Assembly (NCBI RefSeq): GCF_900091455.1 | Contig: NZ_LT607412.1 | Coordinates: 6,262,001 to 6,326,000, forward strand | Source of the DNA: Micromonospora coriariae | Lineage (GTDB): Bacteria; Actinomycetota; Actinomycetes; Mycobacteriales; Micromonosporaceae | Length of the DNA stretch: 64,000 nucleotides | Direction: 5' to 3' | Shown: positions 6,649 through 15,101 of the stretch, piece by piece | Numbering within the stretch: position 1 is the first letter of the stretch | Layout of the letters: every line of letters begins with the position of its first letter | The notes under the pieces: generated by a model | The model's input: only the letters and a program-made list of their open reading frames with translations | What the model was told of the DNA's origin: nothing | The model's database searches: none | Made by a program: the position numbers and the translations under genes

Positions 6649-9450
6649 TCAGCCGGAGGTGTGGTACGCCAGCACACCCCGGTTGATGGCCGCGATCGCC
6701 TGCCGGGCGGTGGAGCGCAGATCGGGTGACGCGCCGCCGGAGTCGGCCAGCTGGCCCAGCAGGTCGACCACTTGGCGCGCCCAGCGGACGAAGTCGCCGG
6801 CCGGCATCTCACCGTCGATCTCGTGACCACTGCCGAGCACCTTGGCCAGCGCGTCGCCACGTGCCCACCGGTAGACGGGCCAGGCGAAGCCGAGGTCGGG
6901 CTCCCGGGTCGCGGTCAGCCCGCGCGCGGCCTCGTCGGCCTCGATCTCGCCCCACAGCTTCAGCGTCTCGTCGACCGCGTCGGCCACCGGCCCGCGTGGC
7001 AGCGACGCCCGCTCGTCGACGTCGCGGCGCGCCTCGAAGACCACCACGGACACGGCGGCGGCCAGCTCGGCCGGGGACAACCCGTCCCACACCCCCCGGC
7101 GCAGGCACTCGGCGACCAGCAGGTCCGCTTCAGTCCAGATCCGGCCGAGCATCCGACCGGCGTCGGTGACCGCGCCGTCGCCGGTGAGGTAGCCGCGGTC
7201 GGTCAGCAGCGCGACGATCCGGTCGAACGTCCGCGCGAGGGACCCGGTGCGGCCGGAGACCCGCTCGCGCAACTCCTCGGTGTCCCGCTCCAACCGCCGC
7301 CGCCGCTCGGCCCAGCGGGCGTGCTCCTCCCGCTCCGGGCAGGCGTGGCAGGGGTGGTTACGCAGCTCGGTGCGGAGCTGGGTGAGCCGGTGGTCCTCGC
7401 CGGCCACCTGCCGGGAGCGGCCGCCCCGCCGTCCGCCGTGCCGGTCCAGGCCGGTGCCGCTGACCTCGGCGGCGAGGTCGCGCCGGGCGGCCGGCGAGCG
7501 GTGGTTGAAGTGCTTGGGCACCCGGATCCGGGCCAGCACCTCGGCCGGGGTGGTGAAGTCGCCCGGGCTGACCCGCCCGGCCCAGCGGTCCTGGGTGAGC
7601 ACCAGCGGCCGGGGCTCGCCGAAGCCGCCCGTCGCCGGATCCAGCACCACGGCCAGCCCGGCCCGCCGGCCCGCCGGCACCCGGATCACGTCGCCGATGC
7701 GCAGCCGCTCCAGGGAGGCCACCGCGGCGGCCTTGCGCTGCGTCTGCCCCTGCCGGGCGATGGCCTTCTCCCGGTCGGCGATCGCCACGCGCAGCGCGAA
7801 GTACTCGTCGAAGTCGCCGTGGTGGCAGGCGGCCTCCGCGCCGTACGCCTCGATGGTCTCGGTGTTGCGCTGCACCTGCCGGGCCAGGCCGACCACCGAC
7901 CGGTCCGCCTGGAACTGGGCGAACGAGGACTCCAGCAGGGCCCGGGCCGGCTCCGCACCGACCGTGCCGACGAGGTTCACCGCCATGTTGTACGAGGGCC
8001 GGAAGCTGGAACGCAGCGGGTAGGTGCGGGTGGAGGCGAGCCCGGCCACGTGCCGCGGGTCGGTCTCCGGGGACCACACCACCACCGCGTGCCCCTCCAC
8101 GTCGATGCCGCGCCGGCCGGCCCGCCCGGTGAGCTGCGTGTACTCCCCCGGGGTCAGGTCGACGTGGGCTTCGCCGTTGTACTTGACCAGCCGTTCCAGG
8201 ACCACGCAGCGGGCCGGCATGTTGATGCCCAGCGCGAGCGTCTCGGTGGCGAAGACCGCCTTGACCAGGCCTCGGACGAACAGCTCCTCGACGATCTCCT
8301 TGAACACCGGGAGCATGCCGGCGTGGTGGGCGGCCAGGCCGCGCTCCAAACCGTCGAGCCACTCCCAGTAGCCCAGCACCGTCAGGTCCTCGCCGGGGAT
8401 GGCGGTGACCCGGGATTCGACCACCCGGCGGATCTCCGCCCGCTCCTCGGGCGAGGTGAGCCGCAGCCCGGCGGCGAGGCACTGCTGCACAGCGGCGGCG
8501 CAACCGGCCCGGCTGAAGATGAACAGGATCGCCGGGAGCAGACCCTCCCGGTCCAGCCGGTCGACGATGTCCGGGCGCATCGGGCCGCGCCAGCGCGGAC
8601 CGCGCCGTCCGGAGCCGGGCCCGGCGCTGCGGCCCTCGCCCAGCTCCAGACGGCGCATGGTGTCGCGGGTGTAGCGCAGCAGTTCCGGGTGCACGTCGTG
8701 CTTGCGGGCGGCGTCGGCGTCGTGGAACAGGTCGAACATGCGCTTGCCGACCAGCATGTGCTGCCACAGCGGCACCGGCCGGTGCTCGCTGACCACCACC
8801 GCGGTCTCGCCGCGCACGGTGACCAGCCAGTCGGCGAACTCCTCGGCGTTGGAGACGGTCGCCGACAACGAGACCAGGGTGACCGAGGCGGGCAGGTGAA
8901 TGATCACCTCTTCCCACACCCCGCCGCGGAACCGGTCGGCGAGGTAGTGCACCTCGTCCATCACCACGTACGCCAGCCCCTGCAGCGTGCTGGAGCCCGC
9001 GTAGAGCATGTTGCGCAGTACCTCGGTGGTCATCACCACCACCGGCGCGTCGCCGTTGATGGCGTTGTCGCCGGTGAGCAGGCCGACCTGCTCGGCGCCG
9101 TAGCGGGCGACCAGGTCGTGGTACTTCTGGTTGGACAGCGCCTTGATCGGTGTGGTGTAGAAGCACTTGCGCCGGGCCGGAGGGGCCTCCGGATCGTCGG
9201 CCGCCGCCGGGTCACCGGGCCGCCCGCGCAGCGCCAGGTGTACGGCGAACTCCCCGACCACGGTCTTGCCGGCGCCGGTGGGGGCGCAGACCAGCACACC
9301 GCTGCCCCGCTCCAGCGACTGGCACGCCTCCCGCTGGAAGTCGTCGAGATCGAACCCCAGGTCAAGGGCGAACTCGTCCAGCGCCGGGAACTGTGAGGCC
9401 TGCGCGGCCCGGCGGCGCGCCGCGACGTACCGCTCGGCGGGGCTCGACAT
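6649..9450 (-). CDS. helY: Ski2-like DEVH-box RNA helicase HelY
   Basis: 933 residues from ATG 9450, which lies 7 nt after a TAATCT box, so the message is probably leaderless; the open frame running upstream to 9801 is discarded. Helicase motifs: Walker A APTGAGKT (56-63), DEVH (165-168), SATVSNAEEFADW, ETLALGINMPAR and GRAGRRGIDVEG. The C-terminus (MLGRIWTEADLLVAECLRRG) is a DSHCT domain, as in Ski2/Mtr4 proteins. An ATP-dependent RNA unwinding role is inferred. Its position next to tatC/tatA and the paf genes matches mycobacterial helY. Confidence 0.92.
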   Translation of the reverse strand: MSSPAERYVAARRRAAQASQFPALDEFALDLGFDLDDFQREACQSLERGSGVLVCAPTGAGKTVVGEFAVHLALRGRPGDPAAADDPEAPPARRKCFYTTPIKALSNQKYHDLVARYGAEQVGLLTGDNAINGDAPVVVMTTEVLRNMLYAGSSTLQGLAYVVMDEVHYLADRFRGGVWEEVIIHLPASVTLVSLSATVSNAEEFADWLVTVRGETAVVVSEHRPVPLWQHMLVGKRMFDLFHDADAARKHDVHPELLRYTRDTMRRLELGEGRSAGPGSGRRGPRWRGPMRPDIVDRLDREGLLPAILFIFSRAGCAAAVQQCLAAGLRLTSPEERAEIRRVVESRVTAIPGEDLTVLGYWEWLDGLERGLAAHHAGMLPVFKEIVEELFVRGLVKAVFATETLALGINMPARCVVLERLVKYNGEAHVDLTPGEYTQLTGRAGRRGIDVEGHAVVVWSPETDPRHVAGLASTRTYPLRSSFRPSYNMAVNLVGTVGAEPARALLESSFAQFQADRSVVGLARQVQRNTETIEAYGAEAACHHGDFDEYFALRVAIADREKAIARQGQTQRKAAAVASLERLRIGDVIRVPAGRRAGLAVVLDPATGGFGEPRPLVLTQDRWAGRVSPGDFTTPAEVLARIRVPKHFNHRSPAARRDLAAEVSGTGLDRHGGRRGGRSRQVAGEDHRLTQLRTELRNHPCHACPEREEHARWAERRRRLERDTEELRERVSGRTGSLARTFDRIVALLTDRGYLTGDGAVTDAGRMLGRIWTEADLLVAECLRRGVWDGLSPAELAAAVSVVVFEARRDVDERASLPRGPVADAVDETLKLWGEIEADEAARGLTATREPDLGFAWPVYRWARGDALAKVLGSGHEIDGEMPAGDFVRWARQVVDLLGQLADSGGASPDLRSTARQAIAAINRGVLAYHTSG

Positions 9451-9457
9451 GTCACCA

Positions 9458-9463
9458 AGATTA
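9458..9463 (-). promoter_or_regulatory. -10 box TAATCT of leaderless helY
   Basis: On the minus strand TAATCT is followed by 7 nt and then the helY ATG. This spacing places the transcription start at or next to the start codon. Confidence 0.6.
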
Positions 9464-9523
9464 GTGCGTGCCGGGACACGACACCCGACAAGGCCGTGCC
9501 GAGGGGCCGTCGGCGGCGGTCGG

Positions 9524-9529
9524 TAGGGT
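9524..9529 (+). promoter_or_regulatory. -10 box TAGGGT of the HAD phosphatase gene
   Basis: TAGGGT is followed by 7 nt and GTG 9537. It is divergent to the helY promoter 60 bp away, and both look leaderless. Confidence 0.55.
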
Positions 9530-9536
9530 GCACGGC

Positions 9537-10307
9537 GTGCCGGACCATGCCGAACCGCCCCAGACTCGTCCGACGGGCAGCGCCGACGACGACGCCGCCC
9601 CCCGGGCGTCCCGACGGCCCGTGAAGGCGGTGCTCTTCGACTTCCACGGCACCCTGGCCCAGGTGGAGGAGCCACGGCAGTGGGTGCTGGCGGCCGCGGC
9701 GACGTGCGGGGTAACCCTGGACCGGGTCCGGGCCACCTCGCTGGCCGACCGGCTGCTGACCGCCGGCCGGGCCGGCGGGCCACTGCCGGCCCGGGTGCCA
9801 CCCCGGCTGGCCGAGCTGTGGGCCGACCGGGACCTCTACCCGCACGCGCACCGGGGTGCGTACACCGGGCTGGCCGAGACGGTCGACACGGGCATCGAGG
9901 GCTTCGCCGACGCCCTCTACGAGCGGCTGCTGATCGCCGAGGGCTGGCTTCCGTACCCGGACACCGCCCCCACGCTGACCGCGCTGCGCGAGGCCGGGGT
10001 GCGGGTGGCGGTGGTCAGCAACATCGGCTTCGACCTGCGGCCGCACTTCGACGCCTGGGGGCTGACCGGGCTGGTCGACGCGTTCGTGCTCTCCTACGAG
10101 GTGGGGCGGTGCAAGCCCGACCCGGCTATCTTCCTGCGCGCCTGCGGGATGCTCGGCGTCGATCCGGAGCAGACCCTGATGGTCGGTGACACGCCGGCGG
10201 ACGCGGGCGCCGTGGCGGCCGGCTGCTCGGTGCTTGTGCTGCCGGCCGCAGAGCCGGGCCGGGAGAACGGGCTGGGCGCCGTCCTGGACCTGGCCCTGCC
10301 GGCCTGA
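9537..10307 (+). CDS. HAD-superfamily phosphatase
   Basis: 256 residues from GTG 9537, chosen from the leaderless promoter spacing; earlier in-frame starts lie upstream of the -10 box. HAD motifs are complete: VLFDFHGTLAQ (motif I), VVSNIGFDLR (motif II), KPDPAIFL (motif III) and MVGDTPADAGA (motif IV). The helical cap between motifs I and II fits a subfamily I phosphatase of the phosphoglycolate phosphatase/haloacid dehalogenase type. The substrate cannot be told from sequence. It is transcribed divergently from helY. Confidence 0.85.
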   Translation: MPDHAEPPQTRPTGSADDDAAPRASRRPVKAVLFDFHGTLAQVEEPRQWVLAAAATCGVTLDRVRATSLADRLLTAGRAGGPLPARVPPRLAELWADRDLYPHAHRGAYTGLAETVDTGIEGFADALYERLLIAEGWLPYPDTAPTLTALREAGVRVAVVSNIGFDLRPHFDAWGLTGLVDAFVLSYEVGRCKPDPAIFLRACGMLGVDPEQTLMVGDTPADAGAVAAGCSVLVLPAAEPGRENGLGAVLDLALPA

Positions 10308-10325
10308 CCTGCGGTTTCGGTGCCG

Positions 10326-10724
10326 TCAGCCGGGAAAGTGGATCACCGGTAGCTCGCCGTCGCCGTACCGGTCCTCCCCGGTCAGGATCGAGGCGTCGTG
10401 TTCGAGGACGGCCAGAACTGTGGTCGCCAGGTCGGCACGACCCGTCACCGTCCGCCAGAAGCTGAGTTCGTGCCAGGAGTGTCCCTCGGTGGAGAGCACT
10501 TCGCAGGCGTCGAGGCTCAGGAGTCGGTGAAGGGTCGCCCGTTCCTTCGGGTCGCTGACGGTCGCCATGGCCTCCGCTGCGGTCACGGCGGTGACGCCGA
10601 ACCTGTTGCGGTCCTGGATGACCTCGTGCAGCGGCTCCCCGACATGCACCGACCCCGCCAGGTAGGCCAGCAGTGCCGACCGGTCCAGCACGAGCCGGAC
10701 GGGCCGGTCGTCGTCGTGGGTCAC
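10326..10724 (-). CDS. PIN-domain toxin, VapC-like
   Basis: 132 residues. The PIN-fold acidic residues are in the expected order: LVLDRSALLAYL near the N-terminus, TAAEAMA in the middle, TGRADLATT, then ILTGEDRYGD near the end. PIN toxins are Mg-dependent RNases acting on tRNA or rRNA. The gene overlaps its upstream antitoxin partner by 4 nt (ATGA), the usual coupled arrangement. It converges with the HAD gene, 18 bp apart. Confidence 0.75.
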   Translation of the reverse strand: MTHDDDRPVRLVLDRSALLAYLAGSVHVGEPLHEVIQDRNRFGVTAVTAAEAMATVSDPKERATLHRLLSLDACEVLSTEGHSWHELSFWRTVTGRADLATTVLAVLEHDASILTGEDRYGDGELPVIHFPG

Positions 10725-11026
10725 GCGGCTGGCTGGTCGACGGTGCCGGCGGCGTCCAACGCGTGTTGGCGTGCCCGGTCGCGAAGCGCGCTGCGGCGCT
10801 CCGGCGACCAGTCGGCCTCAACGGCCGCCCGGCGGGCGCGTGCCTCGGCCACGCCCTGCTCGGTGATCTGGATGCCCTGGTGGGCCAGCTCCGCGTCCAG
10901 GGCGTCCAGACGCATCCGGTCACGGACGGCCTGGGTGATGTAGGCGCTCGCGTTCGACTCGCGCTCCAGGCGTTCAGCCACGTCGGGTGGCACGGAGATC
11001 GACATTTTCCGCATCGCGCTGGTCAT
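10721..11026 (-). CDS. VapB-like antitoxin
   Basis: 101 residues from ATG 11026; ATG at 11011 (MRKMSISVPPDV) is an alternative. The N-terminus KMSISVPPDVAERLERESN is a ribbon-helix-helix signature, followed by a charged helical tail that would wrap the toxin. It overlaps the PIN toxin gene by 4 nt. RHH antitoxins usually repress their own operon. The frame continues open upstream, but that sequence is a decayed transporter. Confidence 0.75.
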   Translation of the reverse strand: MTSAMRKMSISVPPDVAERLERESNASAYITQAVRDRMRLDALDAELAHQGIQITEQGVAEARARRAAVEADWSPERRSALRDRARQHALDAAGTVDQPAA

Positions 11027-11029
11027 ACC

Positions 11030-11359
11030 AGGGACCGTACGCCGGTAGCACCGCGTTGGCGACCATGAACGGCGTGTCGGCCCCGAACGACGAGACATCG
11101 CCGCTCGGGGCCGAGCGGCAGAGTTGGCGAACAGGCCGCCGAGGAGCGACCCCAGCGCGGCACCGCCGAGATCCAGCAACGCGTACACGCTGCCGACGCG
11201 GCCGCGTAGGTGTGGCGGCACGACCCGCTGCCGGGCCGAGGTGACGGTGATGCCCCACACCATGGCGTGGATGCTGAACACGACCAGGACGATGGCGGCT
11301 GTCCAGGCGGCCTTCGCCACGAACCGAATGACAGGGCTCGCATTTCGGCAGGTGGACAC
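11030..11359 (-). pseudogene. C-terminal remnant of an MFS efflux transporter
   Basis: About 85 codons translate as two hydrophobic helices around QRVVPPHLRGRVGSVYALL and GGAALGSLLGGLFA, a hallmark of the second half of MFS exporters. Near 11100 the homology shifts frame: FGADTPFMVANAVLPA, resembling the next MFS helix, lies in another frame. The N-terminal half is missing. A rearrangement has joined this fragment to the VapBC-like pair. Confidence 0.65.
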
Positions 11360-11387
11360 CGCCGCGAGGTGGCCGGAGCCGACCGCC

Positions 11388-11393
11388 TAGCGT
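11388..11393 (+). promoter_or_regulatory. -10 box TAGCGT of the EamA exporter gene
   Basis: TAGCGT, 7 nt, then GTG 11401. The in-frame ATG at 11395 lies too close to the box to be transcribed from this promoter, which decides the start. Confidence 0.6.
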
Positions 11394-11400
11394 CATGGCC

Positions 11401-12312
11401 GTGACCGACACCCTGCTGCCCGCGCCGAACCCGGCCGACGCGCCACCGGAGCGTCGCGGTGGCGTCGCCGCCGTGGGCATGGTGCTCGGCGGGGCGCTGT
11501 CGGTGCAGTTCGGCTCCGCCGTGGCCGCCCTGCTCTTTCCACGTACCGGGGTGGCCGGCGCGGTAACCCTGCGACTGACGATCTCGGCCGTGCTGCTGCT
11601 CGTCGTGTGCCGGCCCCGACTGCGCGGGTACGACCGGGGCGCCTGGGTCGCGGCGGGCGCGTTCGGGCTGGCGCTGGCCGGCATGAACTCGCTGTTCTAC
11701 CAGGCCATCGAGCGAATCCCGCTCGGCCCGGCGGTGACCCTGGAAGTGCTCGGCCCGTTGGCGCTGTCGGTGTTCACCGCCCGCCGGCTGGCCAGCTGGT
11801 GCTGGGCCGGGCTGGCCCTGGCCGGGGTGGCGCTGCTCGGGCAGGGCGGCTTCGACCGGCTGAACCCCGCGGGGGTGGCCTTCGCGTTCGGCGCCGGCGC
11901 CATGTGGGCCGCGTACATCGTGCTCAGCGCCAGGGTCGGCGGCCGATTCCCGGGCGCGGACGGGCTGGCCCTGGCACTCACCCTCGCCGCGCTGCTCACT
12001 CTGCCCCTCGGCGTCATCGACGGCGGCTCCGTGCTGCTCGACCCGGCCGTGCTGGCGCTCGGCACGGCCCTCGCGGTGCTCGCCTCCGGACTGCCCTACA
12101 CCCTGGAGCTGCTGGCGCTGCGCCGGATGCCCACCGCCACCTTCGCGGTGCTGATGAGCCTCGGTCCGGCGGTCGCCACGCTGGCCGGTTGGCTGGTGCT
12201 GCGGCAGGCCCTGACGCTGCTGGAGTGCGCCGCCATCGTGCTGGTCATCGCGGCCAGCATCGGAGCGGTACGGGTCAGCGCAGCAGCCGCAGCGCGCCCG
12301 GAACCACGCTGA
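11401..12312 (+). CDS. EamA/DMT-family exporter, RhtA-like
   Basis: 303 residues with ten hydrophobic helices in two EamA repeats (about 20-145 and 155-290). Segments such as YQAIERIPLGPAVTLEVLGPL and RRMPTATFAVLMSLGPAVATLAG are typical of RhtA-type amino-acid (threonine/homoserine) exporters. The substrate is inferred from family only. Start GTG 11401 is set by a leaderless promoter. The 3' end overlaps the convergent lipid-kinase gene by 38 bp. Confidence 0.85.
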   Translation: MTDTLLPAPNPADAPPERRGGVAAVGMVLGGALSVQFGSAVAALLFPRTGVAGAVTLRLTISAVLLLVVCRPRLRGYDRGAWVAAGAFGLALAGMNSLFYQAIERIPLGPAVTLEVLGPLALSVFTARRLASWCWAGLALAGVALLGQGGFDRLNPAGVAFAFGAGAMWAAYIVLSARVGGRFPGADGLALALTLAALLTLPLGVIDGGSVLLDPAVLALGTALAVLASGLPYTLELLALRRMPTATFAVLMSLGPAVATLAGWLVLRQALTLLECAAIVLVIAASIGAVRVSAAAAARPEPR

Positions 12313-13204
12313 CCGTCACCGGCAGCGCCAGCGAACGCTCACCGTCGGCGTACGTGGTGATCCCCTCGGCGCTCAGCTCCACAGTCCGCGCCCGGTAGCT
12401 GCGCACGAGCGGGTGGTCGACGTGGCTGCCCTGGTAGATGCGCGGCTTGATCCGGATCAGGGTGCGCCGGTCGATGCGGCCACCAACCACCACGTCCAGC
12501 AGCCCGTCGGTCGGGTCGGCGCCGGGACAGATACGCATTCCGCCCCCGTAGCTCGGGCAGTTGCCCACCGCCACCAGCACCGCGTCCAGCTCGTGCGGCA
12601 CCCCGTCCAGTCGCAGCGTGTACCGCCGCGGCCGCAACCGGGCCAGCTCGACGAGGATCGCCAGGTCGTACCGGCGGGGACCGCGCGGCCAGCGCATCCG
12701 GTTGGCCCGCTCGTTGACGATCGCGTCGAACCCGGCCGCGAGGACCGCCCCGTACCAGCGCTCGGCGCCGTCGGCGTCGGTCATCCGGGCCAGGTCGACC
12801 GGGCGGGAGCGGCCGGCACGCAGCGCGTCGGCGATCACCGCCACCGCCGCCAGCGGATCGGCCGGGAAGCCGGTGTCGACGGCGAAGTCGTTGCCGGTGC
12901 CCGCCGGCACGGCCCCGAACGGCACGGCGGTGCCGGCGGCGGCCTGCAGCGCCCGGTGCACGGTACCGTCCCCGCCGATCGCGACCAGCGCGCCGGCGCC
13001 GTCGGTGACCGCAGCGCGGCACGCCGCCTCCGCCTCGGTGGGACTCGACGCCGACAGCAGCCGGACCGGCCGGCCGGCGGTGGCCAGGCCGTCCAGCAGC
13101 CGGGGCAGCAGCGAACGGCGCCGTCCCCGACCGGCGGTCGGGTTGGCGAGCACGGCGACGGGGCCACCGGCGAGCGGGCCGGGCGAGTGATCGTCTGCGG
13201 TCAC
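12275..13204 (-). CDS. Diacylglycerol/sphingosine-type lipid kinase
   Basis: 309 residues from GTG 13204, which lies 7 nt after a TACGGT box. The DAGK catalytic domain is clear: VLANPTAGRGRR, IGGDGTVHRAL (the GGDGT nucleotide loop), AVPAGTGNDFA, and a C-terminal beta-rich domain ending ITTYADGERSL. Such enzymes phosphorylate diacylglycerol or related lipids with ATP at the membrane. Its last 38 bp overlap the convergent exporter gene. Confidence 0.88.
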   Translation of the reverse strand: MTADDHSPGPLAGGPVAVLANPTAGRGRRRSLLPRLLDGLATAGRPVRLLSASSPTEAEAACRAAVTDGAGALVAIGGDGTVHRALQAAAGTAVPFGAVPAGTGNDFAVDTGFPADPLAAVAVIADALRAGRSRPVDLARMTDADGAERWYGAVLAAGFDAIVNERANRMRWPRGPRRYDLAILVELARLRPRRYTLRLDGVPHELDAVLVAVGNCPSYGGGMRICPGADPTDGLLDVVVGGRIDRRTLIRIKPRIYQGSHVDHPLVRSYRARTVELSAEGITTYADGERSLALPVTVSVVPGALRLLR

Positions 13205-13211
13205 GGGCAGC

Positions 13212-13217
13212 ACCGTA
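13212..13217 (-). promoter_or_regulatory. -10 box TACGGT of the lipid-kinase gene
   Basis: On the minus strand TACGGT is followed by 7 nt and GTG 13204. Confidence 0.55.
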
Positions 13218-13372
13218 ACCGGTGCGACGCCCGCCGTACAGCGGGCGGCGGCCGCCTCCCCAGCGTGATGGCCCGGGGCCCCGATCAGGCCGCGACGGCG
13301 GCTGCGGCGCATGCGGCGACGCCGCCCCCGGCGAGCGGGGACGGCGTCGGCGGACCGGACGGCACGGGGCCG

Positions 13373-14326
13373 TCAGGTCATGTCGTCGTAGCGGCGTTCG
13401 ATCGGTGCCGGTGGGGCGATCGGCTCGGGTACGCCGACCGGGGCTGTCGCATCCACGCGCTGCCCCGCCTCGACCGGCTCGGGGTCGTGCTCCAGCGGCG
13501 ACACCTCGTCATCGTCGAGGCCGGCGTAGACCTCCTTGCCGCGCCCACGCCGCTTGTCGTTGATGAACGCGACCCCGACCGCCAGGAAGTACAACAGCGA
13601 GAGGGAGAGCGCCAGCAGCGTCATGCCGAACGGACCCGGATCCGGGGTGGCGATGGCGGCGAAGGCGAACGAGATGAAGATGACCGCGCGCCACCAACTC
13701 AGCAGCCGTCGGGCACTGGCCACGCCGGTGAAGTTGAGCATCAACAGGATGAGGGGGAACTCGAACGCCACCCCGAACAACAGGATCATGTTCGTGACGA
13801 ACGAGATGTAGCGGGTGACCTCAAGCTGGGTGGAGAGGCCGGTCACACCCGCCTCCAGCAGGAACGCGAGGCCCTTGTCCACGACGAGGTACGCGAGGAC
13901 CGCGCCACCGGCGAACAGTGGGGCCGCGATCGCGACGAAGACGTACGCCCACTTGCGTTCGTGGCGGTGCAGACCCGGCGCGATGAACGCCCAGAGCTGG
14001 TAAAGCCAGACCGGTGCTCCAGCGATCAGGCCGATCCAGAGCGCCAGCTTCAGCTTCAGGATGAAACCGTCCGCGGGCGACAACTGGAGGAACTGGTGAC
14101 AGTTGCCCAACGCGTCCCTGGCGTCGGGCAGGCTGCAGTAGGGCTCCTTCAGCAGGTTGAAGGCCGGCTGAGCCAGAAAGAACCCAAGGATCAGGCCGGC
14201 GACGATCGCCAGTGAGGCGCGAAACAGCCGATCGCGCAACTCGCGGACGTGCTCGATGAGCGTCATCGAGCCGTCGGAGGCACGCTCGAAGGTGCTCGGG
14301 CCGCGTTTACGCAGTGCGAAGGCCAC
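13373..14326 (-). CDS. tatC: Twin-arginine translocase subunit TatC
   Basis: 317 residues, starting at GTG 14326. TatC hallmarks: the cytoplasmic N-terminus SMTLIEHVRELRDRLFRA, six membrane helices, the periplasmic LAPADGF-like loop (here LSPADGFILKLKLA), and ATPDPGPFGM before the fifth helix. TatC recognises twin-arginine signal peptides of folded exported proteins. Residues 255-317 form an acidic, proline-rich cytoplasmic tail. It lies 18 bp downstream of tatA, as in other actinobacteria. Confidence 0.96.
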   Translation of the reverse strand: MAFALRKRGPSTFERASDGSMTLIEHVRELRDRLFRASLAIVAGLILGFFLAQPAFNLLKEPYCSLPDARDALGNCHQFLQLSPADGFILKLKLALWIGLIAGAPVWLYQLWAFIAPGLHRHERKWAYVFVAIAAPLFAGGAVLAYLVVDKGLAFLLEAGVTGLSTQLEVTRYISFVTNMILLFGVAFEFPLILLMLNFTGVASARRLLSWWRAVIFISFAFAAIATPDPGPFGMTLLALSLSLLYFLAVGVAFINDKRRGRGKEVYAGLDDDEVSPLEHDPEPVEAGQRVDATAPVGVPEPIAPPAPIERRYDDMT

Positions 14327-14344
14327 GGTGCTCGGGCCTCTCGG

Positions 14345-14638
14345 TCAGTTGTCGCGGACGCGGTGCACCGGGTCGGCGACCGGCTGCTGCGGCGGCGCCT
14401 GCTGGTACGGCGCCTGCTGCGGCTGCCCGACCTGCGGCGGCAGCGGCTGGTAGCCGGCCTGCGCGTCGGCCTTCTCGGCGAGGTCGCGGTCGTCGTCCTG
14501 CAGGCTCTTGGTCTCGGCCTTGATGATCCGCAGCGAACGACCCAGCGAGCGGGCCGCGTCGGGGAGCCGCTTCGCACCGAAGAGCAGGATCAGCACAACC
14601 ACGAGAACCGCGATGTGCCACGGCTTGAGGGCACCCAT
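14345..14638 (-). CDS. tatA: Twin-arginine translocase subunit TatA
   Basis: 97 residues from ATG 14638; GGAG lies 9 nt upstream. It has a single N-terminal membrane helix ([19 protein letters not shown]) followed by the FGxxRLP hinge and an amphipathic helix, then a Q/P-rich tail. TatA oligomers form the translocation pathway driven by the proton gradient. The downstream tatC follows after 18 bp. A possible -10 (TACGAT) sits about 45 nt upstream of the start. Confidence 0.95.
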   Translation of the reverse strand: MGALKPWHIAVLVVVLILLFGAKRLPDAARSLGRSLRIIKAETKSLQDDDRDLAEKADAQAGYQPLPPQVGQPQQAPYQQAPPQQPVADPVHRVRDN

Positions 14639-14842
14639 GAGAAGCTCCAGTCGCTCTGTGTGTCCGGGGGCGGTACGCAGCCCATCGTACGTGCGGATCG
14701 GCCGGTTGCCACCTGCCGGGGGCAGTCGTCGCGGCCCGGCCGGTGAAGTCTTGACCAACCGCGATGATCAGTCAACCATCGTCGAGCCGTCGCCACCGCC
14801 GGCGGCCCGCCGCCAGCGGGACGGCGCGACGACGGGGATCGA

Positions 14843-15088
14843 TCAGCCGCGCCTGGCCTTGATCACGGCGAGTCGTTGCTGGGTGGTGTCGAGCTGGCGC
14901 TGAACACCCTCGGCGCGCCGCTGCAACGCCTCGGCGGTGTCCCGCAGCGCCTCCGCCTCGCCGGCCCGGCGCTGCAACGCCAGCGCGGCGCGACGCAGTT
15001 GGGGCAGCCGGGCCAGCACCGGACGCACGGCCAGCGCGAGCGCCACCAGCGGGAGCAGCACCACCGCGAGCACGATCCATTTCAGCAC
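14843..15088 (-). CDS. Small membrane-anchored coiled-coil protein
   Basis: 81 residues: one hydrophobic helix (about 3-25) and then a heptad-rich region (LQRRAGEAEALRDTAEALQRRAE). I do not recognise a named family. It lies between pafC and tatA on the same strand. Start GTG 15088 lies exactly 7 nt after a TAGGCT box that overlaps the pafC stop codon, so it probably has its own leaderless promoter. Confidence 0.65.
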   Translation of the reverse strand: MLKWIVLAVVLLPLVALALAVRPVLARLPQLRRAALALQRRAGEAEALRDTAEALQRRAEGVQRQLDTTQQRLAVIKARRG

Positions 15089-15095
15089 GGCGGTC

Positions 15096-15101
15096 AGCCT
15101 A
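15096..15101 (-). promoter_or_regulatory. -10 box TAGGCT overlapping the pafC stop codon
   Basis: The pafC TAG stop (15101-15099) forms the first half of TAGGCT. Seven nt later comes GTG 15088 of the next gene. Confidence 0.5.

Noticed and set aside
6772..9396. 874-codon open frame antisense to helY
   Set aside because: Typical high-GC shadow of a long gene; composition is repetitive and no domain is seen, while helY has full helicase motifs.
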